Below are positions 6,729 to 15,042 of a stretch of 20,030 bases of DNA, piece by piece. The notes under the pieces were generated by a model. That model searched no databases, was not told where the DNA came from, and saw only the letters and a program-made list of their open reading frames with translations. Origin of the DNA: JBCBWG01 sp964579305 (GTDB taxonomy: Bacteria; Pseudomonadota; Alphaproteobacteria; Rhizobiales; Hyphomicrobiaceae); the NCBI GenBank assembly GCA_964579305.1, contig CAZOGY010000067.1:1-20030 (forward strand). The letters run 5' to 3'. A program made the translations under genes and the position numbers. Position 1 is the stretch's first letter. Each line of letters opens with the position of its first letter.

Positions 6729-8237
6729 ATGGCGACCATCGCACTGGCTCAAGTTGATCCAACACAGCAAGTCTCGGTTCTCAACCGTCAAAGCCCGGCT
6801 GCGCATTCGCAACCTACTCTCCCGAGCGCGCAGGCCGGCGCGTCCGTTCTCTCCCATCGTGTCGTTGGCGACATCGTCGCTGCCGCCACGGTCATGTTCG
6901 CAAGCGCTGCCGTCTGGGGGGCCGTGGTAATCATGGAGATGCTCCCGGCTCCATACACCACCGCCGACTTCCAGGCGGCAGCCATTGCGATCGGCTGTCT
7001 GATCATGTTCGCGCAGTTCGCCGTGTTCAAGCGCGATGAAATCAACTCGGCCCAGAATAAAAACAACGATTGGGTGATGGTCGCTGGCGGGGCTCTGGCT
7101 GCCGGAACGGCGTCGTTCGTCTCGACGGCGGGCGCAATCTCAGCAACCTCCATCACCGTCTCGCTCCTGCTCGCGGTTATCGGCGGGCTTGCTGCAGGCA
7201 CCTGCCGCATTGCGCTCAACACCTTCGTGGCCAGATCGCCCTTCGCCGGGAAAATGCAACGCCGCGTTGCCGTTTACGGCGCTTCTCACGACAGCGCACG
7301 GATTTTCAAGCGTCTGGCCGCTCAGGACGACGTCAAGTTCATTGGTCTCTTTGAAAGCCGGCAAGACGTTGAACGACAAAAAATCATTGGTATTCCCGTT
7401 GGCGGAACTTTCGACGACCTTGAAGCGCTGGCGCGTGCTGGAGCCGTTGACGAAATCATCATTGCCCTGCCGCACTGGGCCAAGAAACGAACCGAAACAC
7501 TGGCTGCCCAACTGGCGCAGTTCCCGGTTGATGTTCACGTGCCGGTCCAAAATGCATACGACCTGCCGCGCACAGATCGTAAGTTTCACATTTCGCGGTT
7601 CAACGAAATTGAACTCGCTCATGTCCAGGCGTCACCGCTGCGCGACTGGTCCCTCATTGCAAAGGTGGCACAGGACCGGATCGGCGGGGCTGTGCTGCTG
7701 GCCGCGCTTTCGCCGATATTCGCTTTGATCGCGGTTGCCATCAAACTCGACAGTGCTGGCCCGGTGTTCTTCCGACAAAAACGCCACGGTCTTTGCGGCC
7801 GCGAAATCACGGTCTGGAAGTTCCGTAGCATGCGCGTGATGGAAAACGGGCCGGTTGTGAACCAGGCAACGAAGAATGACGCGCGCATCACCCGCGTTGG
7901 CAAGTTCTTGCGCAAGTCCAGCCTCGATGAACTGCCGCAACTCATCAACGTGGTGTTAGGCGAAATGTCGATCGTCGGCCCGCGCCCGCACGCGATTGCA
8001 CACAACGAACACTACGCTCGCTTTGTCGATGCCTACAATGGCCGGAACCAAATGAAACCCGGGATCACCGGCTGGGCGCAGGTCAACGGTTATCGCGGCG
8101 AAACCAAAGAAATCGAGCTGATGGAAAAGCGGGTCGAATACGACCTCTGGTATATCCGGAATTGGTCGCTGTGGCTCGACATTAAAATAATTCTGATGAC
8201 CCCGATTTACGGCCTCGTCCACAGAAACGCGTACTAA
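6729..8237 (+). CDS. Polyprenyl-phosphate sugar-1-phosphate transferase (WcaJ/ExoY type), initiates repeat-unit synthesis
   Basis: 502 residues. The N-terminal part has four hydrophobic segments between about residues 38 and 165, followed by a nucleotide-binding-like CoA-binding_3 domain (about 175-300; VAVYGASHDSARIFKRL). The C-terminal bacterial sugar transferase domain starts near 315 with DRIGGAVLLAALSPIF, then GPVFFRQKRHG, WKFRSMR near 363, SLDELPQLINVVLGEMSIVG near 397, PRPHA, and PGITGWAQVNGYRG. These enzymes move a hexose-1-phosphate from a UDP-sugar onto undecaprenyl phosphate, the first step of a Wzx/Wzy polysaccharide. The ribosome binding site GGGAG lies 8 bases before the ATG. 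It heads a compact operon with the genes to 12131 and is preceded by a full enhancer-IHF-sigma54 promoter. The exact sugar (glucose or galactose) is not determinable. Confidence 0.93.
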   Translation: MATIALAQVDPTQQVSVLNRQSPAAHSQPTLPSAQAGASVLSHRVVGDIVAAATVMFASAAVWGAVVIMEMLPAPYTTADFQAAAIAIGCLIMFAQFAVFKRDEINSAQNKNNDWVMVAGGALAAGTASFVSTAGAISATSITVSLLLAVIGGLAAGTCRIALNTFVARSPFAGKMQRRVAVYGASHDSARIFKRLAAQDDVKFIGLFESRQDVERQKIIGIPVGGTFDDLEALARAGAVDEIIIALPHWAKKRTETLAAQLAQFPVDVHVPVQNAYDLPRTDRKFHISRFNEIELAHVQASPLRDWSLIAKVAQDRIGGAVLLAALSPIFALIAVAIKLDSAGPVFFRQKRHGLCGREITVWKFRSMRVMENGPVVNQATKNDARITRVGKFLRKSSLDELPQLINVVLGEMSIVGPRPHAIAHNEHYARFVDAYNGRNQMKPGITGWAQVNGYRGETKEIELMEKRVEYDLWYIRNWSLWLDIKIILMTPIYGLVHRNAY

Positions 8238-8268
8238 TCGAGAGTTGAGCAGAGCCGGAGTGACCGCC

Positions 8269-8856
8269 ATGAAAATGCAAGCTATGAGTCCGGCGACATG
8301 CGCGGCTTTCGTCGCGCCACGCCTCACGAAAGTCGCGTGCGAAACGTCCCGTCCGTCGACCGCGCTGATCAATGCCTACGCAACGCGCAATCTCGGCGAT
8401 GCCGCCATCATGGCAGCNNNNNNNNNNNNNNNNNNNNNNNNNNNNNNNNNNNNNNNNNNNNNNNNNNNNNNNNNNNNNNNNNNNNNNNNNNNNNNNNNNN
8501 NNNNNNNNNNNNNNNNNGGGCTTGCCGTTCTGGATCTGCTAGCTGAGCGCGATGATAACAACCCGGTCGCCACTTTGATCGGTGCGCTCACGATCGCAAA
8601 TATCGTCGTTGCCGTTCGCTACCACGCAGCGATCCTCCGGCTGGTCGGCCGCCGCGTCCCCTACAATTTGTACTACTCGCGCAAGGGACACGACCTGGAG
8701 CACCGGCTCGACCTGCCTGGCCGCGCTCTTGAAACTTTCGATCCAGATGCAGCGATCACGGATATCGAAGCGACAGCGCTGAGCGAATTCAATCCTGACC
8801 CGATTTCCGAGCACGTACGCCGCAGTTTCGAAACTGCCTATGCGAGGATCGCGTGA
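8269..8856 (+). CDS. Polysaccharide pyruvyl transferase family protein, interrupted by an assembly gap
   Basis: The N-terminal part (NAYATRNLGDAAIMAA) shows the N-x-G-D signature region of the family. The C-terminal part (LIGALTIANIVVAVRYHAAI, then LRLVGRRVPYNLYYSRKG) shows the conserved V-x-x-R-Y-H-A motif. These enzymes transfer pyruvate from phosphoenolpyruvate to a sugar as a ketal, giving the polymer negative charge. Family members have about 300-400 residues, whereas only about 160 are readable here, so the real gap is probably several hundred bases longer than the 100 N shown. The frame is open across the gap only by convention. ATG 8269 is chosen because GGAG lies 8 bases upstream; a TTG at 8245 has no such support. 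It lies 31 bp after the sugar transferase gene, and its stop overlaps the next start (TGATG). Confidence 0.78.
   Translation: MKMQAMSPATCAAFVAPRLTKVACETSRPSTALINAYATRNLGDAAIMAXXXXXXXXXXXXXXXXXXXXXXXXXXXXXXXXXXGLAVLDLLAERDDNNPVATLIGALTIANIVVAVRYHAAILRLVGRRVPYNLYYSRKGHDLEHRLDLPGRALETFDPDAAITDIEATALSEFNPDPISEHVRRSFETAYARIA
8418..8517. other. Assembly gap of 100 N
   Basis: Exactly 100 N, the usual placeholder for a gap of unknown length, falls inside the pyruvyl transferase gene. Downstream coordinates are therefore nominal. Confidence 0.98.
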
Positions 8857-10148
8857 TGGGCGTCCCTGAACGTCTGGCCATGCTCAGCCCGATGTGGCTG
8901 TTCCGCGACAGCCTGCTTGGGCGCGCGGGCCTCGTCACAAGCGCTGAAGCGGTCAATCGCATCACCCGGATTGTCACGGCGATTGCGCTCGCCCGCTCGA
9001 TGGGCGTGGCCGAGTTCGGGTTGGCGATGGCGGCACTGACGATCCATGAACTCGTTCGCATGTTCATTCAGAACGGCCTGGGAACGCGCATCGTAGCAGC
9101 GCAGGAACACGAAGCCGAAGCGGTCACGCGCAGCGTCCATCGTTTGAACTGGCAGCTTGGCATTGGACTTTGCGCGATCCAGCTGGCGATTGCCTGGCCG
9201 GTGGCGGCGTACTTCGGAGCCAGCCACCTGGGCTATGCCGTGGCGGTGCTTGCCCTGGTCCACGTGATCTATCCGTTCGCGATGGTCCAGGTCTATCTCG
9301 CGCAGCGCGCCGATCGCTGGGGCCTCGTAAGTTTCGCCATTGCGGGGCAAGCCGGCCTCGACAACTTGCTCACCGCCGCGCTTGCCATCGCAGGCTTCGG
9401 CATCTGGGCTGTCGCGTTGCCCAAACTCGTCGTTGCAGTGCTTTGGGTTGTCTTCCATCGGCGCGTGACACGTTGGGAACCTGATCGCCAGGCACACCCT
9501 GTGGCCAGCGACCGCGCGCTGCTGTCCTACGCTGGCAAGGTCCTCGGCGTGGAGATGCTCGCGACCTTGCGAGCCCACGGCGACAAGGCGGTCGTCGGCC
9601 TCATGCTCGGCCCCGTCGCGCTCGGCCTTTATGCGTTCGCATCAAACATCGGCAAGGGCTTGACGCTCAGCCTGTCGCAGAGCCTGAGCGCTGTCGTGCT
9701 CCCCCATTTGCGCCGTGGTCGCGAAAGCGGTCGGCTGCGCGAGACCTATGTTGAGACGATGACGACGATGACGCTTGTCGTTATCCCGTTCGCGATCGCC
9801 CAGGCGGCCTGCGCCGATTGGCTTATTCCGCTGCTGTTCGGAGATAAATGGGCGGCCGCCAGCGATCTCGTGGCCATCCTCGCGCTGGCCTCGATCGCGC
9901 ATCCGGTTATCGCAGCGACTTCGCAGATGCTGCGCGCTTCGGAGCGGGTCGGCGAAGATCTTTTGATCGGTGCCGTACTCACCTTCAGCTTGTTCGGCTC
10001 CCTCATCGTCGCGCTGCCCTATGGGCTCTTCCCAGCAGTTCTCACCGCGTCGTTGGTCCAGGCCGCGATCGCCATCGGCGTGATCGTGTACGGGCTCCTC
10101 CCAAGAGATGAAACGTCACAGCAGTCCACGCATGAGGTCACGGCATGA
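8856..10148 (+). CDS. Wzx-type oligosaccharide flippase (polysaccharide transporter of the MOP group)
   Basis: 430 residues with 10 or more hydrophobic segments. The N-terminal half has the Polysacc_synt pattern (SAEAVNRITRIVTAIALARS, MGVAEFGLAMAAL); the second half has YAGKVLGVEMLATLRAHGDK, VVGLMLGPVALGLYAFA and LLFGDKWAAASDLVAILA, typical of lipopolysaccharide and exopolysaccharide exporters. It would flip the undecaprenyl-linked repeat unit across the inner membrane. The frame opens at GTG 8853, but the ATG at 8856 overlaps the stop of the previous gene (TGATG), which points to translational coupling. The next gene starts inside its stop (ATGA). Confidence 0.88.
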   Translation: MGVPERLAMLSPMWLFRDSLLGRAGLVTSAEAVNRITRIVTAIALARSMGVAEFGLAMAALTIHELVRMFIQNGLGTRIVAAQEHEAEAVTRSVHRLNWQLGIGLCAIQLAIAWPVAAYFGASHLGYAVAVLALVHVIYPFAMVQVYLAQRADRWGLVSFAIAGQAGLDNLLTAALAIAGFGIWAVALPKLVVAVLWVVFHRRVTRWEPDRQAHPVASDRALLSYAGKVLGVEMLATLRAHGDKAVVGLMLGPVALGLYAFASNIGKGLTLSLSQSLSAVVLPHLRRGRESGRLRETYVETMTTMTLVVIPFAIAQAACADWLIPLLFGDKWAAASDLVAILALASIAHPVIAATSQMLRASERVGEDLLIGAVLTFSLFGSLIVALPYGLFPAVLTASLVQAAIAIGVIVYGLLPRDETSQQSTHEVTA

Positions 10149-11119
10149 ACGCCTCTTCCAATCGCGCCCCGCGCGTCACGGTGGTCATGCCGTGCTACAA
10201 CGCCAATGCGACCATCGCGGCCAGCATTGCGTCGATCCAGGCTCAGACCTTTCAGGACTGGGAGCTCATCGTCATCGATGACGGTTCGCACGACGCGTCG
10301 CGACACACGGTCCTGAAGCTCGCCGCTGACGACAAGCGCATTCGCCTGTTCATCCAAAAGAACAGCGGGCCGGCCGCAGCCCGCAACCGCGGCGTCGCGA
10401 TGGCATACGCGAGCATCATCGCGTTCTTGGACAGCGACGACCTCTGGACCCCTGATCACTTGGCGCTCGCTGTTGCCATGATCCAAGCAGACGAGACGCT
10501 TGGCGTTGCGTTCGCCCCTTGCCAGCACATGACGGCCGCAGGACTGCCAACGGGGCACTTCACCCGCAGTTGGGTGAACGGCGTCACAGTTGCCGATATT
10601 CTGGCATGTAATCCGACCGCTACCTGCTCAAGCCTAGTTGTGCGCAAGGACGTCTTCGCGACCGCTGGCGACATGCGCGCCGACATGGTGCATGCGGAAG
10701 ATCAAGAGTGGCTATTCCGGGTCGCGCGCTCTGGATGGGCCATACGAAGCCATGATCGTGCGACGGTCGAATATCGATCGAGCCCTCACGGCCTGTCTTC
10801 AAACGTCGAGCGCATGTACCAGGGCTGGTGCACTTTCATTGAGCACGCACGCCAGCTTGAGCCGACACTCGTTGCGCGCGCGCTGCCGACCGCTTCAGCT
10901 TCCATGCACCTGTATTACGCGCGGCGCCTCGCGCGTGACGGAACCTTCGGCCTACCTTTGCTCCGTCACGTGGCCACGGCGATCGCGAAGGCGCCGGGTT
11001 GGACCTTGCGCCAGCCCAAGGCCACCTTTGGTACCGCCGGACTTGCGGTTGCAGGCGCGATCTCACCAAAACTCGCCGCTGAAATTCTCGCTGGTTGGGG
11101 GAAAACGAACCATGCCTGA
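10145..11119 (+). CDS. Family 2 (GT-A) glycosyltransferase, first of a tandem pair
   Basis: 324 residues. The GT2 domain spans about 8-215: VTVVMPCYNA, WELIVIDDGS with its aspartates near 45-46, AAARNRG at 78-83, the metal-binding DSD at 96-98 (AFLDSDDLW), and the catalytic-base region AEDQEWL around 184-190. A C-terminal extension of about 100 residues (HGLSSNVERM...LVARA...YYARRLARDG...PKATFGTAGLA) is shared with the next gene. It transfers a sugar from a nucleotide donor to the lipid-linked repeat unit in the cytoplasm; donor and acceptor are unknown. The ATG overlaps the stop of the flippase gene (ATGA), and the following gene starts before its stop. Confidence 0.9.
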   Translation: MNASSNRAPRVTVVMPCYNANATIAASIASIQAQTFQDWELIVIDDGSHDASRHTVLKLAADDKRIRLFIQKNSGPAAARNRGVAMAYASIIAFLDSDDLWTPDHLALAVAMIQADETLGVAFAPCQHMTAAGLPTGHFTRSWVNGVTVADILACNPTATCSSLVVRKDVFATAGDMRADMVHAEDQEWLFRVARSGWAIRSHDRATVEYRSSPHGLSSNVERMYQGWCTFIEHARQLEPTLVARALPTASASMHLYYARRLARDGTFGLPLLRHVATAIAKAPGWTLRQPKATFGTAGLAVAGAISPKLAAEILAGWGKTNHA

Positions 11120-12131
11120 AGCAAAAATCGATCAACCCGCCTTCACCGTCATCGTACCGCTGTACAACACCGAGCGCTATATCGCCGAAGCGCTGACGTC
11201 GCTGCAGGGGCAGACCTTCGCAGACTTTGAAGTGGTGGTCGTCAACGACGCGTCCAGCGACGGCGGTCCGGGCATTGTCGAAAGCTACATGGTGCGCGAT
11301 CCCCGCATCCGCATGGTGACCCAAGAAAATCGCGGACTGGCCGGGGCCCGTAACACCGGCATTCGTGAAGCGCGCGGGCGCTATCTGGCGCTCCTGGATG
11401 CGGACGATGCTTTTCTGCCTGAAAAACTGGAGCTGCATTTCGCGCATCTGGAAGCCAACCCTTCAGTTGGCGTGAGCTATGCCCCGTCCTTGTTCATGGA
11501 CGAGGAAAGCCAGCCGATGGGCATTGCGCAGCAACCGAAATTGACCGGTGTTGATGCAGAGCATGTGTTCTGCCGCAACCCCGTCGGAAACGGGTCCGCT
11601 GCGGTTTTGCGCGCAAGCGTGATGCGCGATGTCGCTTTTGAAGTCGATGCCCCAGAAGGCAAGCGGCAGTGCTGGTTCGATGAAACGTTCCGCCAGTCCG
11701 AAGACATTGAGATGTGGACCCGGATCGCTGCAACCACAGACTGGGGTTTTGCTGGGATCGCAAAGCCGCTGACGCTTCATCGCGTCAACAACTCAGGGCT
11801 GTCTTCCAACACCAAAAAGCAATTTGAGACGTGGCAACGCTTTCGCGCCAAACTGCAAGCAATCGCGCCAGATCTTGTGGCGCGTGCCGGCCGCCGTGCT
11901 GAAGCCTACCAATTGCGGTATCTGGCTCGGCGCGCTGCGATTTCCGGTGACGGGCCCAAGGCCCTGAAGTTGATCGCGAATGCGCTTCGTTGCCATCCTG
12001 CGATTGTGATTGAAGAGCCAAAGCGCACCTTTGTCACCGCGGGATTTGCTGCGTTCGCGTCGGTCCTTCCCACGCGTGCTTTCGAAAGCCTGAAAGCTGC
12101 CTTGTTCACGCGCAAGCGCTCGCCCGCTTGA
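11112..12131 (+). CDS. Family 2 (GT-A) glycosyltransferase, second of a tandem pair
   Basis: 339 residues from ATG 11112, which overlaps the end of the previous gene by 8 bases; the frame is open further upstream, but that part only shadows the neighbour. GT2 landmarks: FTVIVPLYNTERYI, FEVVVVNDASSD, GLAGARNTGI, the metal-binding DAD at 96-98 (ALLDADDAFL), and SEDIEMW with Glu197-Asp198 as the likely catalytic region. The C-terminal extension (NSGLSSNTKKQF...LVARAGRRAEAYQLRYLARR...PKRTFVTAGFAAF) matches that of the previous gene, so the two are probably ancient duplicates that diverged to add different sugars. It is the last gene of the rightward operon and converges with the leftward block 41 bp away. 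Confidence 0.9.
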   Translation: MPEAKIDQPAFTVIVPLYNTERYIAEALTSLQGQTFADFEVVVVNDASSDGGPGIVESYMVRDPRIRMVTQENRGLAGARNTGIREARGRYLALLDADDAFLPEKLELHFAHLEANPSVGVSYAPSLFMDEESQPMGIAQQPKLTGVDAEHVFCRNPVGNGSAAVLRASVMRDVAFEVDAPEGKRQCWFDETFRQSEDIEMWTRIAATTDWGFAGIAKPLTLHRVNNSGLSSNTKKQFETWQRFRAKLQAIAPDLVARAGRRAEAYQLRYLARRAAISGDGPKALKLIANALRCHPAIVIEEPKRTFVTAGFAAFASVLPTRAFESLKAALFTRKRSPA

Positions 12132-12172
12132 TCTCATGTGGGCCGTCGCAGTCTCGCCTGGCGCAACTCCCT

Positions 12173-13510
12173 TCAAGTAGAAGTCGCGCTGGTGCGTTGG
12201 CCGCCAAGCGACAGATCGGGCGGCCGGGCACCGAGCGGCATCGTGAATGGCGAGAAGAACCTTTCGGAGGCAGCGAGGCCGACGATCATCAATCCCGGCC
12301 ACATCAAGTAAGCCAGAATCTCCACGTTCTCGGTGAACGTGAAAAACGTGAAAAGCAGCATGAAGGCCAGCCCGACCCGCGCGGTCCGGCTGCGCTGAGC
12401 CCTTGCTGTCATTTCGCCCAGAGACAGTAGCAGCGGGATCAGCAGGGCGAAGAATCCGACGATCCCCTTCACGAACAATAGCCCGTACCAGGAGTGGTGC
12501 GATCCGATCGGCATGAACTCGACGAGATGGGGACCATTTTCAACAATGCCGTGACCCCAGATCGGCGCTTCTGTCTGCCAACGATGCAGCGCGATACGCC
12601 CGAGCGCGGCACGCACATATGATGAGTCGGCGCGCATCTGGTCCATGCGCTCCTTTTGCTCGATCGCCAACTCCAGCAACGTCTGCCCCACGAAGCCGAC
12701 ACATAACGCACCAACCGCGCCTAACAGCAGCAGCTTCGGGTTCATCAAACGCGAAAGGCCCCAAGTCGCAATAAGAGCGACAGGAATGGCAACGAAGCCC
12801 AGCCGCGATTTACACATCACCGCAACGGCCAGAACCGTGATCACTCCAGCGGCCTTCAGCAGATCGGACCGATCCCGCAGCAACATCACAAACAGCATGC
12901 CGTAGGCGACGGCGGCAGCTGGCGCCCATGGCGTGAAAAACCGCCACCTCACGCCGCCGCTCGGGTCACGGCCAAATAGTTGAACTTCGAAGAATTCTGG
13001 TCCGGGGCCACCAACAGCCTTGAGCGGAGAAACATAAAGGGTGCCGGGGACCCCGATCATTGGGGCGATCAGCATAATCGGCACAAGCACCAAAGTCTGC
13101 AGCGCGACCCACGCAGCGGCTCGGTAGAGCACGACGGGACGAATGCGCAGGCAAGCGCCGAGCAGAGGGAATATCGCAAGCAGCGCCCAGCCCTTGGCCC
13201 AACCGATCGACGACTTGATCGTCTGGCCCATGCTGAGGTTCGCGTTGGCGTGCCCGATCAGCAGAGCAATCTGCATCACCAGCATGAAGACGATCCAGAC
13301 CCATACAAGCGGCGGTATGGGGCGTGGCTGGAACTGAGAGCCCTCAGGTGCAAGCAGCCAGCCAAGAGCAAGTCGTCCAACGAGCAACCAGGCGATAACT
13401 GGCGCGATGATGTACAGCGCGCCAAGGACGTACCAAACCCAAGTCAGGCAAATTGTGGTGAATACGATCTTCTCATCAAACGTATTGAGGCGAACCACTG
13501 GTGTAACCAT
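12173..13510 (-). CDS. Wzy/O-antigen-ligase family membrane protein, probable repeat-unit polymerase
   Basis: 445 residues from ATG 13510, with about ten hydrophobic segments. The signature near the C-terminus is SHHSWYGLLFVKGIVGFFAL, the conserved His-x-x-Tyr-x-x-Leu...Gly-x-x-Gly region of O-antigen ligase/polymerase proteins, preceded by a periplasmic-loop-like part (WQTEAPIWGHGIVENGPHLV). The probable role is joining lipid-linked repeat units in the periplasm. The frame extends to TTG 13522; the ATG has a purine-rich GGGTTGG about 8 bases upstream. The start lies inside the end of the chain-length gene, overlapping it by 67 bp in another frame, so the two are probably co-transcribed and coupled. 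Ligase and polymerase cannot be told apart from sequence alone; cluster context favours polymerase. Confidence 0.82.
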   Translation of the reverse strand: MVTPVVRLNTFDEKIVFTTICLTWVWYVLGALYIIAPVIAWLLVGRLALGWLLAPEGSQFQPRPIPPLVWVWIVFMLVMQIALLIGHANANLSMGQTIKSSIGWAKGWALLAIFPLLGACLRIRPVVLYRAAAWVALQTLVLVPIMLIAPMIGVPGTLYVSPLKAVGGPGPEFFEVQLFGRDPSGGVRWRFFTPWAPAAAVAYGMLFVMLLRDRSDLLKAAGVITVLAVAVMCKSRLGFVAIPVALIATWGLSRLMNPKLLLLGAVGALCVGFVGQTLLELAIEQKERMDQMRADSSYVRAALGRIALHRWQTEAPIWGHGIVENGPHLVEFMPIGSHHSWYGLLFVKGIVGFFALLIPLLLSLGEMTARAQRSRTARVGLAFMLLFTFFTFTENVEILAYLMWPGLMIVGLAASERFFSPFTMPLGARPPDLSLGGQRTSATST

Positions 13511-14868
13511 GCGAACGACCAACCCATGATGGCCAGCAGCGACCCAAAGACTGCGCCAACAGCCGCAAACAACGGTCGTGGCGAACTCGGCTTCTCTGGC
13601 AAAGTCGGCGGCTGCAAGATCTGTAAAAGGGGATACGACGCGTAGATGTCGGACCGCGAGGCATCGATGCGCGCCAGTGCCGAGCCGAACACCGCGTTGG
13701 CGATCTTATGATCGCGCTCAAGGTCATCGAGGCGAGCGGCGACGCTGCCGAGTTCCTGACGGCGCTTTTCTGCTTCGCGGATCTGACGGGTGATCTCAGC
13801 AATCCTTGACTTGTACCCGGCCATCTCAGCGTGACGGTTGACGAGTTGCCCCAACATGGCAACCACGCTGTCGTGGTTGGCCGAAATTAGCGCGCCGGAG
13901 ATTTCGGGGAGGTTGTCGATATTGCGACCGGCCAGAAACGCTTTTAGCGATGCGGCAACTGACGCACGCTTGCTGCGCATCTCAGCGACCCTGGGATGGG
14001 CTGACCCCAGCCGGCTGGAGACTTCGGCAAACCCGGCGCTTGCCGTCGCGAAGGCCTGCCAGAGCTGGCGGAACTCTGGGTCGGCGCTCAATAAGAGCAG
14101 ATCGCGCGCAGCCATGGCAGTCACACCCAATTGGCGCGACAGCGCGGCGACGGCCGAACGCGTCTCGGCCATCTTTGTCTTCGATTGTGCCAATTCCTGG
14201 CGCATGGCTGCAATGGTGCCAATCAGGCGATTGTATTGTTCGATCGATGCCAGGCCAGTTTTCTGCTGAAGAGCCAGCAGCTTTCCGCGCGCTTGCGCAA
14301 GGCTGTCTTCGACGCTTCCGATACTCTGGCGGATCGCACGGTTGCGCCGTTTGATCTCGTCATTACGCAGGACATCGAGTTTGGCTTTCAGCGCGTTGTG
14401 CAGGGCCCAGGCTTTCTGCTCGGCCTCGCTTGGCGATCGACCCGTAATTTTGAACTCGATGATCGAAGTCTGGTCGATAAGTTTCAGCTTCGGCTTTCCA
14501 AAGGCTGCGTAATCAATTCCCATTTGCTTTGCGGCAGCCCCGATCACCGGGCTACTGACTGCAATTTCTTTATAATTGACCCGAGGGCTGAGCTCTTTTG
14601 CCGAAAACGGTGAGCGGGCGCTGGATTGCGCCTGTCCTAGGCGATCGACGGATACGCGCGACTCAACACCCGCGCCAGGCAGGATGATTGCCCATTCGCT
14701 GGTATAGGTGCGCGGCATAGCCACGAGATAGGCGGCTGAAAGCGACAGAATGCCAACGACAGAGCAGGCCGCACCCAGCATGTACCGGCGCCAGTGATTG
14801 CGGGGCTTTCCCTTCGCAATCAGCCAGTTCCATACGCTTAGGGCGATGGCGTTGAAATCGATCCTCAT
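13444..14868 (-). CDS. Wzz-type polysaccharide chain-length/co-polymerase protein without a kinase domain
   Basis: 474 residues from ATG 14868. One membrane helix at about 29-50 (YMLGAACSVVGILSLSAAYL), a large periplasmic region with heptad-rich coiled-coil segments (SVEDSLAQARGKLLALQQK; RIAEITRQIREAEKRRQE), the proline-rich LQPPTLPEKPSSPRP before the second helix (LFAAVGAVFGSLLAIMGWSF), and a short cytoplasmic tail. This is the layout of polysaccharide co-polymerases. There is no Walker-type BY-kinase domain, in contrast to Wzc. The frame continues upstream to ATGs at 14928 and 14973, but the extra residues look non-coding; the true start is uncertain. The polymerase gene overlaps its end. 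It probably sets polymer length together with the polymerase and the outer-membrane export protein. Confidence 0.85.
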   Translation of the reverse strand: MRIDFNAIALSVWNWLIAKGKPRNHWRRYMLGAACSVVGILSLSAAYLVAMPRTYTSEWAIILPGAGVESRVSVDRLGQAQSSARSPFSAKELSPRVNYKEIAVSSPVIGAAAKQMGIDYAAFGKPKLKLIDQTSIIEFKITGRSPSEAEQKAWALHNALKAKLDVLRNDEIKRRNRAIRQSIGSVEDSLAQARGKLLALQQKTGLASIEQYNRLIGTIAAMRQELAQSKTKMAETRSAVAALSRQLGVTAMAARDLLLLSADPEFRQLWQAFATASAGFAEVSSRLGSAHPRVAEMRSKRASVAASLKAFLAGRNIDNLPEISGALISANHDSVVAMLGQLVNRHAEMAGYKSRIAEITRQIREAEKRRQELGSVAARLDDLERDHKIANAVFGSALARIDASRSDIYASYPLLQILQPPTLPEKPSSPRPLFAAVGAVFGSLLAIMGWSFAWLHQWFASIRLMRRSYSPQFA

Positions 14869-15042
14869 GCCTTCGGGCTCGAACCTGCTCTGGCTTGGCA
14901 CTGTTAGACCCGTCTCGGCGCGTGCCATACACGCGCACCAGCCCGGTCCTGGCCTCAGCGGCAGATTAGGCATTGATCGTAAAGCAAATGATCTGTGAGT
15001 ATTCCAAATTTATCTTATCCGTCTGCAAAACACGAGGCAATC
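14869..15042. other. Intergenic region between export-lipoprotein and chain-length genes
   Basis: About 174 bp if the chain-length gene starts at 14868. The minus strand carries TGGCACG-CGCC-GAGA at 14927-14913. Its -24 half is identical to that of the sugar transferase promoter and the 10-bp spacing to GA is correct, but the -12 half lacks TT. No LuxO-type box or full IHF match accompanies it. No clear terminator follows the export gene. Confidence 0.35.

Noticed and set aside
10638..11111. Extended N-terminus of the second GT2 gene
   Set aside because: The extra frame lies over the first GT2 gene in a different phase and has no GT-like content; the catalytic domain starts at ATG 11112.
12132..12172. 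Bidirectional terminator between the converging blocks
   Set aside because: No stem followed by a T-run could be made out in the 41 bp.
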